From: Paenibacillus paridis
GTDB lineage: Bacteria > Bacillota > Bacilli > Paenibacillales > Paenibacillaceae
Length of the DNA: 64,000 nt
NCBI RefSeq assembly: GCF_006345825.1
Contig: NZ_VCIX01000092.1
Coordinates: forward strand, 1-64,000
Direction of reading: 5' to 3'
Made by a program: the position numbers and the translations under genes. Positions within the stretch are counted from its first letter, which is position 1. Every line of letters starts with the position of its first letter. Shown one piece after another: positions 25,541 through 34,191 of this stretch. Under the pieces are notes generated by a model. That model ran no database searches and was not told where the DNA came from. It saw nothing but the letters and a program-made list of their open reading frames with translations.

Positions 25541-26794
25541 ATGAGGATGAGGTCGGAATTTTGGAACAGATTTAATCTTTTCAAAAACAATGCGCTTCCT
25601 CTTGAGAGCAGACTGAGCAAGGTAGCTGTCACTGCTCTTATCATTCATTGCTGCTTTCAGTTTGGCGCTTCGATGTCAGGTTTGTTTTTGAATTTGTATT
25701 TATGGCGGTTGACGCAGGATTTAATGGTGAACGGCGTTTATAACATTATTGTGTTCATCCTGACACCGCCGGCATTTGCCCTTGGGGGATGGATTGCCAA
25801 GCGAAAGGACCGTATGGTCACCTACCGGCTTGGCATCGTGATGATCGCTATTTTCTATTTGATGGTTGTTATTGCCCAGGAGCATGTTGCCGAATATTAC
25901 ATATGGTTTGCAATATTTAACGGTATTGCTGCAGGTTTCTATTGGACCGGATATTTGGTCATTCAGTATGATGTATCGACGGAGGCGAACCGAATACGGT
26001 TTCTCGCGATCAATATGATCGCGTTTAATGCTTCCGGATTAGCGGGTCCTGCACTAGCGGGATTCATTATCCAGCGCAGCAACGGTCTGCAAGGCTATAT
26101 TATTATTTTTACGCTGGCCTTTATTATGTTCCTGATCGCAGCGTTCGTAAGCTTCCGTATACCGATGATCGAATCCCATCACAAAGCATATCACTTGAAG
26201 CTAATGGGATTGGTTATGAACAAAAATCGGCGCTGGATGAAAGCATTATACAGCTTCTTTGTATTGGGACTATTCCAAGGAATTATGCTGTTCCTGCCCA
26301 ACATCATGTTGTATCAGACCGTTGGGCGAGAGGACTGGGTAGGCTACTTAGGCGTGTTTTTCTCCTCCCTTACAGTCGCGACTGGTTATGTCATATCCCG
26401 GAAGGCGCAGAAGGAGCAGGTCCGCAAATATGTGCTGCTCTCGACGACGGGAGTCGTGATCGGCTCTGCGCTGCTGCTTTTCCAAGTGGAATTTTGGTCG
26501 GTCGCCGTGTTTATGATTTTGTTCTCGATTTGCAATCCGCTGGCGGTTAATACGCTGACGTCTTATTACTACCGGTTAATCGGCACGCTGCCCCTTAAAG
26601 GACAACTGCGCGTGGAATCGGTTGTGATGCGGGAGCTGTTTCTGAACGTTGGGAGGGTGCTCTCGATCAGCTTGCTTATTTTTCTAGCAAAGGATCTGGA
26701 ATCGCTATGGATGCCGGTGGTACTCTTCGCTATGGCTGTGCTTCAATATGTATCCGTAGCGCTTATTAAAGAAAAACAGAACGTAGAGTCATAA
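25541..26794 (+). CDS. MFS transporter
   Basis: A 417-residue 12-segment major facilitator protein. Seen: a hydrophilic N-terminus of about 30 residues, about 12 hydrophobic stretches, and the loop 2-3 region GGWIAKRKDRMVTYRLG in the position of the MFS loop motif. Substrate unknown; no neighbour points to one. The ATG at 25541 follows GGGAGAGTC. A strong terminator follows. Confidence 0.85.
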   Translation: MRMRSEFWNRFNLFKNNALPLESRLSKVAVTALIIHCCFQFGASMSGLFLNLYLWRLTQDLMVNGVYNIIVFILTPPAFALGGWIAKRKDRMVTYRLGIVMIAIFYLMVVIAQEHVAEYYIWFAIFNGIAAGFYWTGYLVIQYDVSTEANRIRFLAINMIAFNASGLAGPALAGFIIQRSNGLQGYIIIFTLAFIMFLIAAFVSFRIPMIESHHKAYHLKLMGLVMNKNRRWMKALYSFFVLGLFQGIMLFLPNIMLYQTVGREDWVGYLGVFFSSLTVATGYVISRKAQKEQVRKYVLLSTTGVVIGSALLLFQVEFWSVAVFMILFSICNPLAVNTLTSYYYRLIGTLPLKGQLRVESVVMRELFLNVGRVLSISLLIFLAKDLESLWMPVVLFAMAVLQYVSVALIKEKQNVES

Positions 26795-26818
26795 AGTCAA
26801 AATGATGATGATAGACGC

Positions 26819-26853
26819 AAAAAACCTCAATCCCATTAGGATTGAGGTTTTTT
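26819..26853. terminator. bidirectional terminator between MFS gene and small hypothetical gene
   Basis: AAAAAACCTCAATCC and GGATTGAGGTTTTTT form a perfect stem around CATTA, with runs on both sides. Confidence 0.95.
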
Positions 26854-26857
26854 GCTG

Positions 26858-27115
26858 CTACTTTTTATCTGTACTGTTGTCGTTGCTCTCGTGCTCTTCG
26901 GCCTCGCCTGCGAGCGGTTTGCTTCCATCCTGGTTTATGCGGGACTGGCGCATGTACGCTCCTTCCCTAATTTTAACAACTTCCCCTTGTATATCCGCTT
27001 GTTTATCATCCGTTCTTTCATTTCTTTGCGTGGTAAATTCAAATAAATTTTTTGATTTAATGGCTTTCGTCCGTTTGACGAAGTTCGAGTAGTGATTTCC
27101 GGAATCGTTGCTCAT
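26858..27115 (-). CDS. small hydrophilic hypothetical protein
   Basis: An 85-residue, highly charged protein with no membrane segment, signal or motif that I recognise. Support for a real gene: an AAGGATGTG binding site 9 bases before the ATG at 27115, a shared bidirectional terminator right after the stop, and no competing gene. The composition (Asn, Lys, Glu, Asp, Ser rich, ending ESNDNSTDKK) suggests a disordered cytosolic protein. Confidence 0.55.
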   Translation of the reverse strand: MSNDSGNHYSNFVKRTKAIKSKNLFEFTTQRNERTDDKQADIQGEVVKIREGAYMRQSRINQDGSKPLAGEAEEHESNDNSTDKK

Positions 27116-27263
27116 ATCTTCACATCCTTATTTTGTTAGGCATTTGATTTCATATTGGAACGGTAGATTCAAATCTGTTGCAGTGGGTAGCTGCGGGGTC
27201 TAACGATCTACATCTCTAACTTTACACTAAACGAAGCGGAATGGCGATTCTGATCGCTGAATA

Positions 27264-27280
27264 TTAAGGAAAACTTTAAG
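27264..27280 (+). promoter_or_regulatory. TTAAG direct repeat upstream of the BceAB-like operon
   Basis: TTAAGGAAAACTTTAAG has two TTAAG half sites 12 bases apart, a pattern used by OmpR-family regulators of BceAB-type transporters. It is about 100 bases before the ATPase start. Confidence 0.4.
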
Positions 27281-27382
27281 AAATCTTTATTGTTACCTTA
27301 TGTATGCCCTAGGCTTTCTCTTTATAGTAAGAAGCATGGACGGCGTTCGGATAACGCTAAGACAGAAGGGGATGCAAAATAT

Positions 27383-28198
27383 ATGACGACAACACCTGTT
27401 ATTGAAATCAAAAACCTATCCAAAATATACGGGGACAAAAGCACAAACCAGGTTTATGCCTTGAACAACATGACGTTTAAGATGCAGCAAGGAGAATTCA
27501 TCGGCATCATGGGGGCGTCCGGCTCGGGGAAAACCACGCTGCTTAATGTGATTTCTACCCTGGATACGCCTTCGGAGGGGCATATTTCGCTCGCGGGTAC
27601 GGATATTGCCCAAATGAACGCAAATGAGCTTTCGGATTTCCGTGCGCAGCGTTTGGGTTTTATTTTTCAAGATTTTAATTTGCTTGAACATTTGACCATC
27701 TATGAGAATATTGCTTTGCCGCTATCGCTGCAGGATATGCCGGCGGATGAGATCGAAACCAAAGTGAAGCAGGTTATGGAAAAGCTTAATATTACCGCGC
27801 TTGCCGAGCAATATCCAGCGACGGTCTCCGGAGGCCAGCGGCAGCGTACGGCAGCGGCGCGAGCGATTGTCCATAAGCCTGCGCTGCTGCTCGGTGACGA
27901 GCCTACAGGTTCGCTGGATTTGAAAAATGCGGTCAGTCTGCTGGAGACGATGAAGCGTTTGAATGAAGGGGACCGGATCTCCATTCTGATGGTGACCCAT
28001 GATGCATTCAGCGCAAGCTACTGCAGCCGCATTCTGTTTATCCAAGACGGGGAGCTGGTCAAGGAGCTTCACCGAGCCAGCAGCAGAGAGTTGTTTTATA
28101 AGCAAATTTTGGATGTGCTTGGCGATTACGGCTCGGCCGCAGCGGCAGCAGGCGCTGCGAATGAAACCGGCCAAAGGCATGATTCGGAGAGGCAATGA
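27383..28198 (+). CDS. BceA-like ABC transporter ATP-binding protein
   Basis: A 271-residue ATPase of the antimicrobial-peptide (BceA/YxdL/LolD) class. Seen: Walker A GASGSGKTTLLNVI, Q-loop FQDFNLLEHLTIYEN, signature VSGGQRQRTAAARAI, Walker B LLLGDEPTGSLD and H-loop MVTHDAFSASYC. The tail beyond residue 225 is longer and Ala-rich. The ATG at 27383 has AAGGGGATG upstream; the longer in-frame version has none. Pairs with the FtsX-type permease 15 bases downstream. Known for the family: removal of cell-wall-active peptide antibiotics and signalling through a partner kinase; no such kinase is adjacent here. Confidence 0.93.
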   Translation: MTTTPVIEIKNLSKIYGDKSTNQVYALNNMTFKMQQGEFIGIMGASGSGKTTLLNVISTLDTPSEGHISLAGTDIAQMNANELSDFRAQRLGFIFQDFNLLEHLTIYENIALPLSLQDMPADEIETKVKQVMEKLNITALAEQYPATVSGGQRQRTAAARAIVHKPALLLGDEPTGSLDLKNAVSLLETMKRLNEGDRISILMVTHDAFSASYCSRILFIQDGELVKELHRASSRELFYKQILDVLGDYGSAAAAAGAANETGQRHDSERQ

Positions 28199-28213
28199 GG
28201 TGAGGGGGATCCT

Positions 28214-30031
28214 ATGCTAATTAAACTTGCGATTACGGGCATGAAGAGCAAAGTTAGGGACTATATTGTGCTGCTCGCAGGGCTTGTCATGTCCATATCG
28301 ATTTTTTATATGTTTCAGACGATGGCTTGGAACCGCAGCTTTACGGAGGAAAACGCCGTTATTAATTCCATCCAGCTTGTATATGTAGTGGGATCGTTTC
28401 TTCTCTCGGCGATTACGCTATTTTACATTTTATATGCCAATGGTTTTTTGCTTTCGCTTCGCCAGCGTGAATTTGGGTTGTACATGGTCCTTGGCGCGCG
28501 CAAAAGCAAAATACGCTCGCTGATGTTCATCGAAACGGTTGTAGTTGGACTCCTTTCGCTGGCTGCGGGATTAGCGCTCGGTTTTGGGTTGTCTGCCCTT
28601 GTTGGGCGGCTGATGGCGGGACAGCTTGGTGTGAGCCTGACCGGTTACCAGGCGGTCTATGGACCGGCGATTCTATTTACGGTTTTGTTTTTTGTTATTC
28701 TTTTTGGTTTGTCTGCGCTCTGGAACCAACTAAAGCTGGCCCGGTTGCAGGTGCTTCAACTTATTCATGGACAATCGCAGGCAGAACGGCCATGGAAAAG
28801 CAGCGGTTGGAAGCGGGGGGGAGGCATCGCCGGGCTAATCGCTTTAGGATTAGGTTACTTTTCCTTGACCTTTATGGAGCAGCTGAGGGAAATCGGGTTG
28901 TTCACGGCAACAATCATGACGCCGCTGGGCACGTACTTTCTGTTTATGGCCATGCTGCCGCCATTTGTAGCCATGCTCAAAAAGAGAAACCGCTTGCGCG
29001 GCATAAAAGCCTTCACTTTTGGCCAATTGAGCTTTCGCATCAATGGTTTAACGAAGCTTCTGGCAACCGTAGCGATGCTGGTTGCTTTGGGAGCGGGCGC
29101 AATTGCGGGAGGGATGGCCTTCGTTAATGACGCAAAGATCAAAAGCCAGGGCTACAGCGTCTATGACACGATTGTAACTGACCCGTCTCCGGCAGAAGAG
29201 GAAGTGCTTGCTTCCATCCCATTTGCCGAGAAGTTTACTTACCGTTATAAAGTAGAGGGAGATAAGCTTTATTATGCCAGCGAAGATCTGGAGAAGCAGC
29301 GCCCGCTTATCGAAGCGAGTGATGACCGGGGAAAAGGAGGGCAGTTCATTCGAATGACCGAACCGCTGCCGCCTAGAACCGAAGAAGACGGATCTTCATT
29401 CAGCTCGGAATGGCAAAGCTTTATTTGGAAGATAACGCCTGATCCGCTGCTCGAATACCAGATTGTCGAAGAAGCAGCGTTCATAGCGATCCCTGTTAGA
29501 GAGCAAGCTGTAACGATTGGCAAAACAGATGATTTTCTTGCTCATCGCTCGGCGTGGGCAGAGCTTGACGAGCTGAAGTCAGGCAAAAATAAAGACGAAT
29601 ATATGACTTGGAGCAAATATCAATACTATCAGCATACGCTAGGCAGAGCGAGCGGAACCTTTTTTATGGGTTTTTTCCTCGGTATCGCGTTCTTGGCTAT
29701 GATGGCAAGCTGCCTAATGTTTAAAGTGCTCTCCGGCGCGTCCAAGGATGTTCAGCGTTATCGCATGCTGAACAAAATCGGCGTTAGGAGAGAGAAGCTA
29801 TCGCGCTCCATTTACCATGAGCTTTTCCTTGTGTTTTTGTTCCCGGGAATTGTAGGGCTCTTGCATGTGCTGGTCGGAATGAGGCTATTTGCATTTATTC
29901 TGGTTGAGCCGTATTACAAGCTTTGGATTCCGCTTGCCTTATTTGTTGCTATTTATTCCGCGTATTATCTTTTGACGGTGAAGCTCTATCAACAATTGGT
30001 GCTGCCAAGCCGCAAGTCTACTGTTGTATAA
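28214..30031 (+). CDS. BceB-like FtsX-type ABC transporter permease
   Basis: A 605-residue permease. Seen: the opening MLIKLAITGMKSKVRDYIVLLAG, four N-terminal membrane segments containing LRQREFGLYMVLGARKSKIRSLMFIETVVVG (an FtsX hallmark), a pair of mid segments, a large outer domain (residues about 305-475, the usual sensor region of BceB proteins though shorter or differently composed), then a C-terminal group of segments. GAGGGGG precedes the ATG. With the ATPase it should form a detoxification and sensing complex. Confidence 0.91.
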   Translation: MLIKLAITGMKSKVRDYIVLLAGLVMSISIFYMFQTMAWNRSFTEENAVINSIQLVYVVGSFLLSAITLFYILYANGFLLSLRQREFGLYMVLGARKSKIRSLMFIETVVVGLLSLAAGLALGFGLSALVGRLMAGQLGVSLTGYQAVYGPAILFTVLFFVILFGLSALWNQLKLARLQVLQLIHGQSQAERPWKSSGWKRGGGIAGLIALGLGYFSLTFMEQLREIGLFTATIMTPLGTYFLFMAMLPPFVAMLKKRNRLRGIKAFTFGQLSFRINGLTKLLATVAMLVALGAGAIAGGMAFVNDAKIKSQGYSVYDTIVTDPSPAEEEVLASIPFAEKFTYRYKVEGDKLYYASEDLEKQRPLIEASDDRGKGGQFIRMTEPLPPRTEEDGSSFSSEWQSFIWKITPDPLLEYQIVEEAAFIAIPVREQAVTIGKTDDFLAHRSAWAELDELKSGKNKDEYMTWSKYQYYQHTLGRASGTFFMGFFLGIAFLAMMASCLMFKVLSGASKDVQRYRMLNKIGVRREKLSRSIYHELFLVFLFPGIVGLLHVLVGMRLFAFILVEPYYKLWIPLALFVAIYSAYYLLTVKLYQQLVLPSRKSTVV

Positions 30032-30048
30032 GCCATAAATGAAAAAAA

Positions 30049-30080
30049 AAGGTTCAGACTTAGGTCTGGACCTTATTTGT
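30049..30080 (+). terminator. terminator after the BceB-like permease
   Basis: AAGGTTCAGAC and GTCTGGACCTT pair with one mismatch around a short loop, followed by ATTTGTTG; preceded by an A run. Confidence 0.65.
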
Positions 30081-30237
30081 TGAATGCTTGCAGAGGCGGC
30101 TTATTAGGCGTATCAAACAGATATAGGTATCTCATTGCGAAACTAGGCTATGCCCCGATTGGAACGTGATAGCCTCCTTGAATTTTCTGAATTCTTGCAG
30201 GCAAGAATCAAATGGTAGGATGAATGATTTGTCATTT

Positions 30238-30420
30238 GAATTAACAGGAATGAATCCCGCTATTTTAAGGGATTTTAAGTTTTTTAGTCGTTTAGCTGGA
30301 ATTTATCCTGTTAATTCCAGGTTATGTGGGTTAAATGTCGTGAAGCGGTTAGATTAACGGGACAAATTCCAGTTATTTCAGTTTCAAAGCCAATAAGACA
30401 ATTTTAGCGGGAGAAATTCC
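30238..30420. repeat. dispersed intergenic repeat element, copy A
   Basis: Four copies of a unit near GATTARCGGGACAAATTCC: forward at 30238-30257 (diverged), inverted at 30298-30317, forward at 30352-30370 and forward at 30401-30420. The first two form an imperfect hairpin and the last two start about 50 bases apart. The region 30352-30425 closely matches 41222-41296 in copy B, including the spacer AGTTATTTCAGTTTC. Confidence 0.75.
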
Positions 30421-30564
30421 ATGTAATCATAACTATTTCGTTACTATTTAAAGCTCGATGTCTGTCATTTTACTAAATACTCGGTGTTGGGGTATTGCAG
30501 GATTCGATCAAGCACTGCCTCCCTGAGGGCATAAACTTTAAGCGCTGCCAATGGAATCCTTTAG

Positions 30565-31809
30565 CTACAGCATTTCTACTGAGCCGACAAATAGGAGCGC
30601 CCCCGATTGCAAATCCTGTATAGCAAAAAGGAAGGGGCGATTGACAGCCATTTCGAAGCTTTGGGTGGGCTCGGCGCTTCCTGCCTCCATGCCGATTTGG
30701 GTGACGGCTGCGGCTTCTGTCCCTTGCTCTGATACATCTATAACCGTCTTGTGGACAACTTGGCTAATAAAAAGCTTTTCGCCATCGCTCGTTTCGGCGA
30801 GTTCGCTGAAATCTGCTTGCTGCGAGTCAAAGGGTAAAGCCATGCCCATAGCGCTCATGGTGTCAGCCAAATTATAATGGCTTTCCAGCTTGAATTTGGG
30901 CAATGCAATCATGCCGGCCATTTGATCCATTCGCTTGGTCCAGAAATCAGGCTGCGCGAGCAGCTCCTTGGCTAGAATGGCTTTGTCTGTTTCTGGCTGC
31001 GGCAGGATAAGGAGCATGCCCATTTGGCCCTTGCCGTAAGGCAAACGGATAGCCTGATAGGTATCGGTTTCCTGATACTCATAATTGCCGCCTTGATGCA
31101 TGAACGGCACTTGAGCGAGGCTGCCGTCTGCATTCGTAAAATCGTCTTTTTTGGTGTTTTCAGGCTTAAACGGCGTCTTCCAAGTCCCATCAAAGTAGAG
31201 GGCATTGATTAGCATGAGCTTCGTCAGCTTCGAAACCTGCTCATCTAGAATGGTAGGGATAAGCCCTTCTGTCTGCTGCTTAACCCAATCGTTAATTTCC
31301 TTGCGTACGGCGGGAGCAGCCAGTTCCCGTTCATGAAGCTGTGCAGCGTAGGCTTCCGATACACGGTCTAGATAAGGCTTGCGGAAGGGCCAGCCTTTCT
31401 GCAGCCAGAGGGAGTTGGCCATCGTTAGTTTTATGTCCGGTCCCGGCTGCAGAAGCAGTTCTCGCAGCTGCTTCTGCCCGCTATTAAGCGCCTCTTCGGA
31501 CAAGCCTCCGATGTGCAGCGCTTTCGACATCTGTTCACGCGTCGCGCCTGCTGCTCCATTCACGGTCATGGCAAGTGCTTGCATGATGCTTACTGGAGAG
31601 AGAGTAACATTTTTTCCAGTGTCCTTTGCTATGAGTTCACTGGCGAGCTCAAGTCCGAATCTATTCGCTGCCTCCACAATATTCGGATTTGATTGCTCGG
31701 CGAGTTTGGCGCGTTCCTGTATGGTTATGGCCTTGTTCTCAGGCTGCCCGCATGAGGTTAATAACAGTATTGTAGTTAGGGCAAAAAGTAGTGATTTGCT
31801 GTGTTTCAT
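30565..31809 (-). CDS. serpin (serine protease inhibitor) lipoprotein
   Basis: A 414-residue serpin. Serpins trap target proteases by insertion of a reactive-centre loop. Seen: signal peptide with lipobox LTSC (Cys at about residue 18), NVTLSPVSIMQALAMTVNGAAGATREQM, NSLWLQKGWPFRKPYL, LMLINALYFDGTWKTPF, the breach/hinge sequence SEQGTEAAAVTQIGM and the C-terminal FEMAVNRPFLFAI. The hinge Gly-Thr-Glu-Ala-Ala-Ala is of the inhibitory type. By counting from the hinge, the scissile bond falls around MEAGSAEP, so small residues or Met are likely at P1. The ATG at 31809 follows GGGGGA; the in-frame ATG at 31824 contains that site. It faces outward on the cell surface. Confidence 0.95.
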   Translation of the reverse strand: MKHSKSLLFALTTILLLTSCGQPENKAITIQERAKLAEQSNPNIVEAANRFGLELASELIAKDTGKNVTLSPVSIMQALAMTVNGAAGATREQMSKALHIGGLSEEALNSGQKQLRELLLQPGPDIKLTMANSLWLQKGWPFRKPYLDRVSEAYAAQLHERELAAPAVRKEINDWVKQQTEGLIPTILDEQVSKLTKLMLINALYFDGTWKTPFKPENTKKDDFTNADGSLAQVPFMHQGGNYEYQETDTYQAIRLPYGKGQMGMLLILPQPETDKAILAKELLAQPDFWTKRMDQMAGMIALPKFKLESHYNLADTMSAMGMALPFDSQQADFSELAETSDGEKLFISQVVHKTVIDVSEQGTEAAAVTQIGMEAGSAEPTQSFEMAVNRPFLFAIQDLQSGALLFVGSVEML

Positions 31810-32159
31810 ATCGCTATCCCCCATTTTATGGAATCATTATCTATTCAAACGGTTTGCCGTCCGGAAAGGTTGCGGAGGGAAAGCAGCAGTAGAGCGTCAT
31901 GCAGCTGTCTTTCATTTGAACAATGAATAGGGTGAATCTCAAAGTAAGAAAATGGTTCACTAAGGTATGAAATCCGTCCGCTAGCTCATGACGATATTCC
32001 CTCATTCGAGGACCGCTGTCCCTCCCGGCTAAGCGGCATATCCACGTACACTAAAGGGAGAAAGCACAGCCGCGGCAAGCCTAGCGTTAACAGCAGTAAG
32101 CGCTTACTGCGAAAGGCTGCGGCATATGCGGGGCAACCATTTCAAGCAGGGGGGATCAC
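31810..32159. other. divergent intergenic region between serpin and sugar importer genes
   Basis: Should contain both promoters. The only strong signal is the 18-base palindrome at 32093-32110; no supported gene. Confidence 0.6.
32093..32110. promoter_or_regulatory. perfect 18-base palindrome, cre/LacI-type operator
   Basis: GCAGTAAGCGCTTACTGC is perfectly symmetric. Its core AGTAAGCGCTTACT matches the catabolite-responsive element TGWNANCGNTNWCA except at the two outermost bases. It lies 50 bases before the first permease gene. Confidence 0.65.
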
Positions 32160-33113
32160 ATGAAGACGGTCATCCGTCCACAAAGCTCATTGTCGCGCAG
32201 CAGCGGCAGCTACATTCCGGACCGTTATCGGCTGTTTCTATTCGCGCTTCCTTTTCTCGCACTCATTTTGGTGTTCAGCTATTTTCCGTTATACGGCTGG
32301 CTCTACGCCTTCTACAACTATCGTCCTGGTTTTTCATTATTCGATACGCAGTTCGTCGGCTTGCAATGGTTCCGCTCGATCGTATCCAATCCGACTCAAA
32401 CACAGGAAGTGCTGCGGGTCATGCGAAATACGCTCGCCATTAGCGGACTCGGAATAATAACGTCGGTATGTCCCGTCATTTTCGCCATATTGCTAACGGA
32501 AATCAAAACGACCTGGTACAAAAAAACGGTACAAATTTTCACGACGCTCCCAAACTTCATCAGCTGGGTGCTCGTCTATGCAATTGCTTTCATGATGTTC
32601 TCCGTTGACAACGGCGTGGTGAACAAGGTAATGATTGGACTCGGTTTTCAGGACGGCGGAGTTAATTACCTAGCGTCCAGCGAGTTTATTTGGATCAAAA
32701 TGACGCTTTGGGCGCTCTGGAAAGGGCTCGGCTGGGGAGCCATCATGTATATTGCGGCAATCGCCTCGATCGATCAGGAGCTGTACGATGCGGCCAAGGT
32801 CGATGGAGCAAACCGGTTTCGCATGATCTGGCATATTACCGTCCCGGGCATTCTGCCAACCTATTTCGTGCTGCTTCTGCTTTCCATTGCGAACCTTATC
32901 AATAACGGAATGGAGCAATACTTTGTCTTCCAAAATGCGCTGAACCGCGACACGATAGAGGTTCTCGATCTCTACGTCTATAATACCGGCTTGCTTGGCT
33001 TCAACTTCTCGTTCGCAACGGCCGTTAGTATGCTGAAGTCGATCATTAGCATTATTTTATTGTTTTTCGCCAACCGCTTGTCCAAGCTTGTCCGCGGCGA
33101 ATCGATCATTTAA
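32160..33113 (+). CDS. sugar ABC importer permease (LplB-like)
   Basis: A 317-residue MalF-type inner permease. Seen: a hydrophilic N-terminus, six membrane segments, and the EAA motif IDQELYDAAKVDGANRFRMIWHITVPGILPTY near residue 205-235, where the ATPase docks. The long form of N-terminus plus LFDTQFVGLQWFRSI is typical of the LplB/YtcP group, which uses a shared MsmX-type ATPase, explaining why no ATPase gene is present. AGGGGGG precedes the ATG. First gene of the importer operon. Confidence 0.93.
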   Translation: MKTVIRPQSSLSRSSGSYIPDRYRLFLFALPFLALILVFSYFPLYGWLYAFYNYRPGFSLFDTQFVGLQWFRSIVSNPTQTQEVLRVMRNTLAISGLGIITSVCPVIFAILLTEIKTTWYKKTVQIFTTLPNFISWVLVYAIAFMMFSVDNGVVNKVMIGLGFQDGGVNYLASSEFIWIKMTLWALWKGLGWGAIMYIAAIASIDQELYDAAKVDGANRFRMIWHITVPGILPTYFVLLLLSIANLINNGMEQYFVFQNALNRDTIEVLDLYVYNTGLLGFNFSFATAVSMLKSIISIILLFFANRLSKLVRGESII

Positions 33114-33131
33114 TCGAAGGAGAGGAAGCGC

Positions 33132-34037
33132 ATGCGCACGCTTAGGCAACAGCGGTACGGCGATTTGTTGTTCAATGCTCTGAATTATACGTTTTTTGCA
33201 ATCTTTATGGTTCTCTGCCTGTTCCCGTTCTATTACTTATTCATCAATACGATCAGCAGCAATGATCTCAGCTCAAGAGGGCTCGTCACTTTTTATCCGA
33301 AGGTGATTCATTTTACGAACTATATTGAAGTGCTGCAAGTGAAAGGGCTCTCGCAGGCAGCCCTGATTTCGGTAGGAAGAACGGTCATCGGCACGCTACT
33401 TACCGTTGTAGCCTCGGCTTTTCTCGGTTTCCTATTTACGAAACAGAAGATGTGGGCCAGACGGTTTTGGTACCGCTTCGTCATTATTACGATGTATTTT
33501 AACGCCGGCATTATCCCTTGGTACATCATTATGATGAATCTGAATTTAACGAACAATTTCCTTGCTTATATTTTGCCGTTTATCGTCTCGCCTTTCTATG
33601 TCATTTTGGTTAAAACGTTTGTGGAATCGATTCCAGAGGTGCTTCAGGAGTCAGCGGAGATGGACGGAGCAGGGTATTTGACGGTTTTCTCTCGCATTAT
33701 CTTCCCGCTTATTACGCCGATTGCAGCGACGATTGCGATTTTTGCAGCGGTTAGCCAGTGGAATTCGTTCGTGGATACCTTGTTTCTGATGACCGACAGC
33801 AAATATTACACGCTTCAGTTCGTGCTCTACAAATATTTGAACGAATCGACCTCTCTGGCCGCCATTATAAGAAATTCGCAGGGCTCGGGCGGTACGATCG
33901 ATTTGACCAATATGCAGACGGCGACTTCTGTGCGAACGACGGTATCGATGATTGTTGTCCTTCCCATTTTATTCGTTTATCCGTTTTTCCAGCGTTATTT
34001 TGTGAAGGGCATTATGATTGGCGCGGTTAAAGGGTAA
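33132..34037 (+). CDS. sugar ABC importer permease (LplC/YtcP-like)
   Basis: A 301-residue MalG-type permease. Seen: six membrane segments, EAA motif IPEVLQESAEMDGAGYLTVFSRIIFPLITP and the conserved C-terminus PFFQRYFVKGIMIGAVKG typical of the YtcP/LplC group. AGGAGAGG lies 6 bases before the ATG; the gap after the previous gene is 18 bases. Partner of the upstream permease. Confidence 0.93.
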   Translation: MRTLRQQRYGDLLFNALNYTFFAIFMVLCLFPFYYLFINTISSNDLSSRGLVTFYPKVIHFTNYIEVLQVKGLSQAALISVGRTVIGTLLTVVASAFLGFLFTKQKMWARRFWYRFVIITMYFNAGIIPWYIIMMNLNLTNNFLAYILPFIVSPFYVILVKTFVESIPEVLQESAEMDGAGYLTVFSRIIFPLITPIAATIAIFAAVSQWNSFVDTLFLMTDSKYYTLQFVLYKYLNESTSLAAIIRNSQGSGGTIDLTNMQTATSVRTTVSMIVVLPILFVYPFFQRYFVKGIMIGAVKG

Positions 34038-34191
34038 GCCGTCATGCCAAAGAGACGATCTCTGCTTGGAGCATGAAGGGAGGTGAGCGGAGGAAACGTC
34101 TGGAGGTAGGCAATTGTTCCAAAAAGGTATAACTGATTCAAAGCGAGTACGATTGAATGTGCATTTTTCTAAAAAAAGGGAGGCCACCGCA

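Larger units (their letters stand above)
30032..30564. other. intergenic region with terminator and a dispersed repeat element
   Basis: Holds an imperfect terminator (30049-30080) after the permease and the four-unit repeat element (30238-30420). No supported gene. Confidence 0.7.

Noticed and set aside
30238..30420. CRISPR array or insertion sequence end for the intergenic repeats
   Set aside because: Units are in mixed orientation with spacers partly shared between loci, there are only four units per locus, and no cas or transposase gene is nearby.
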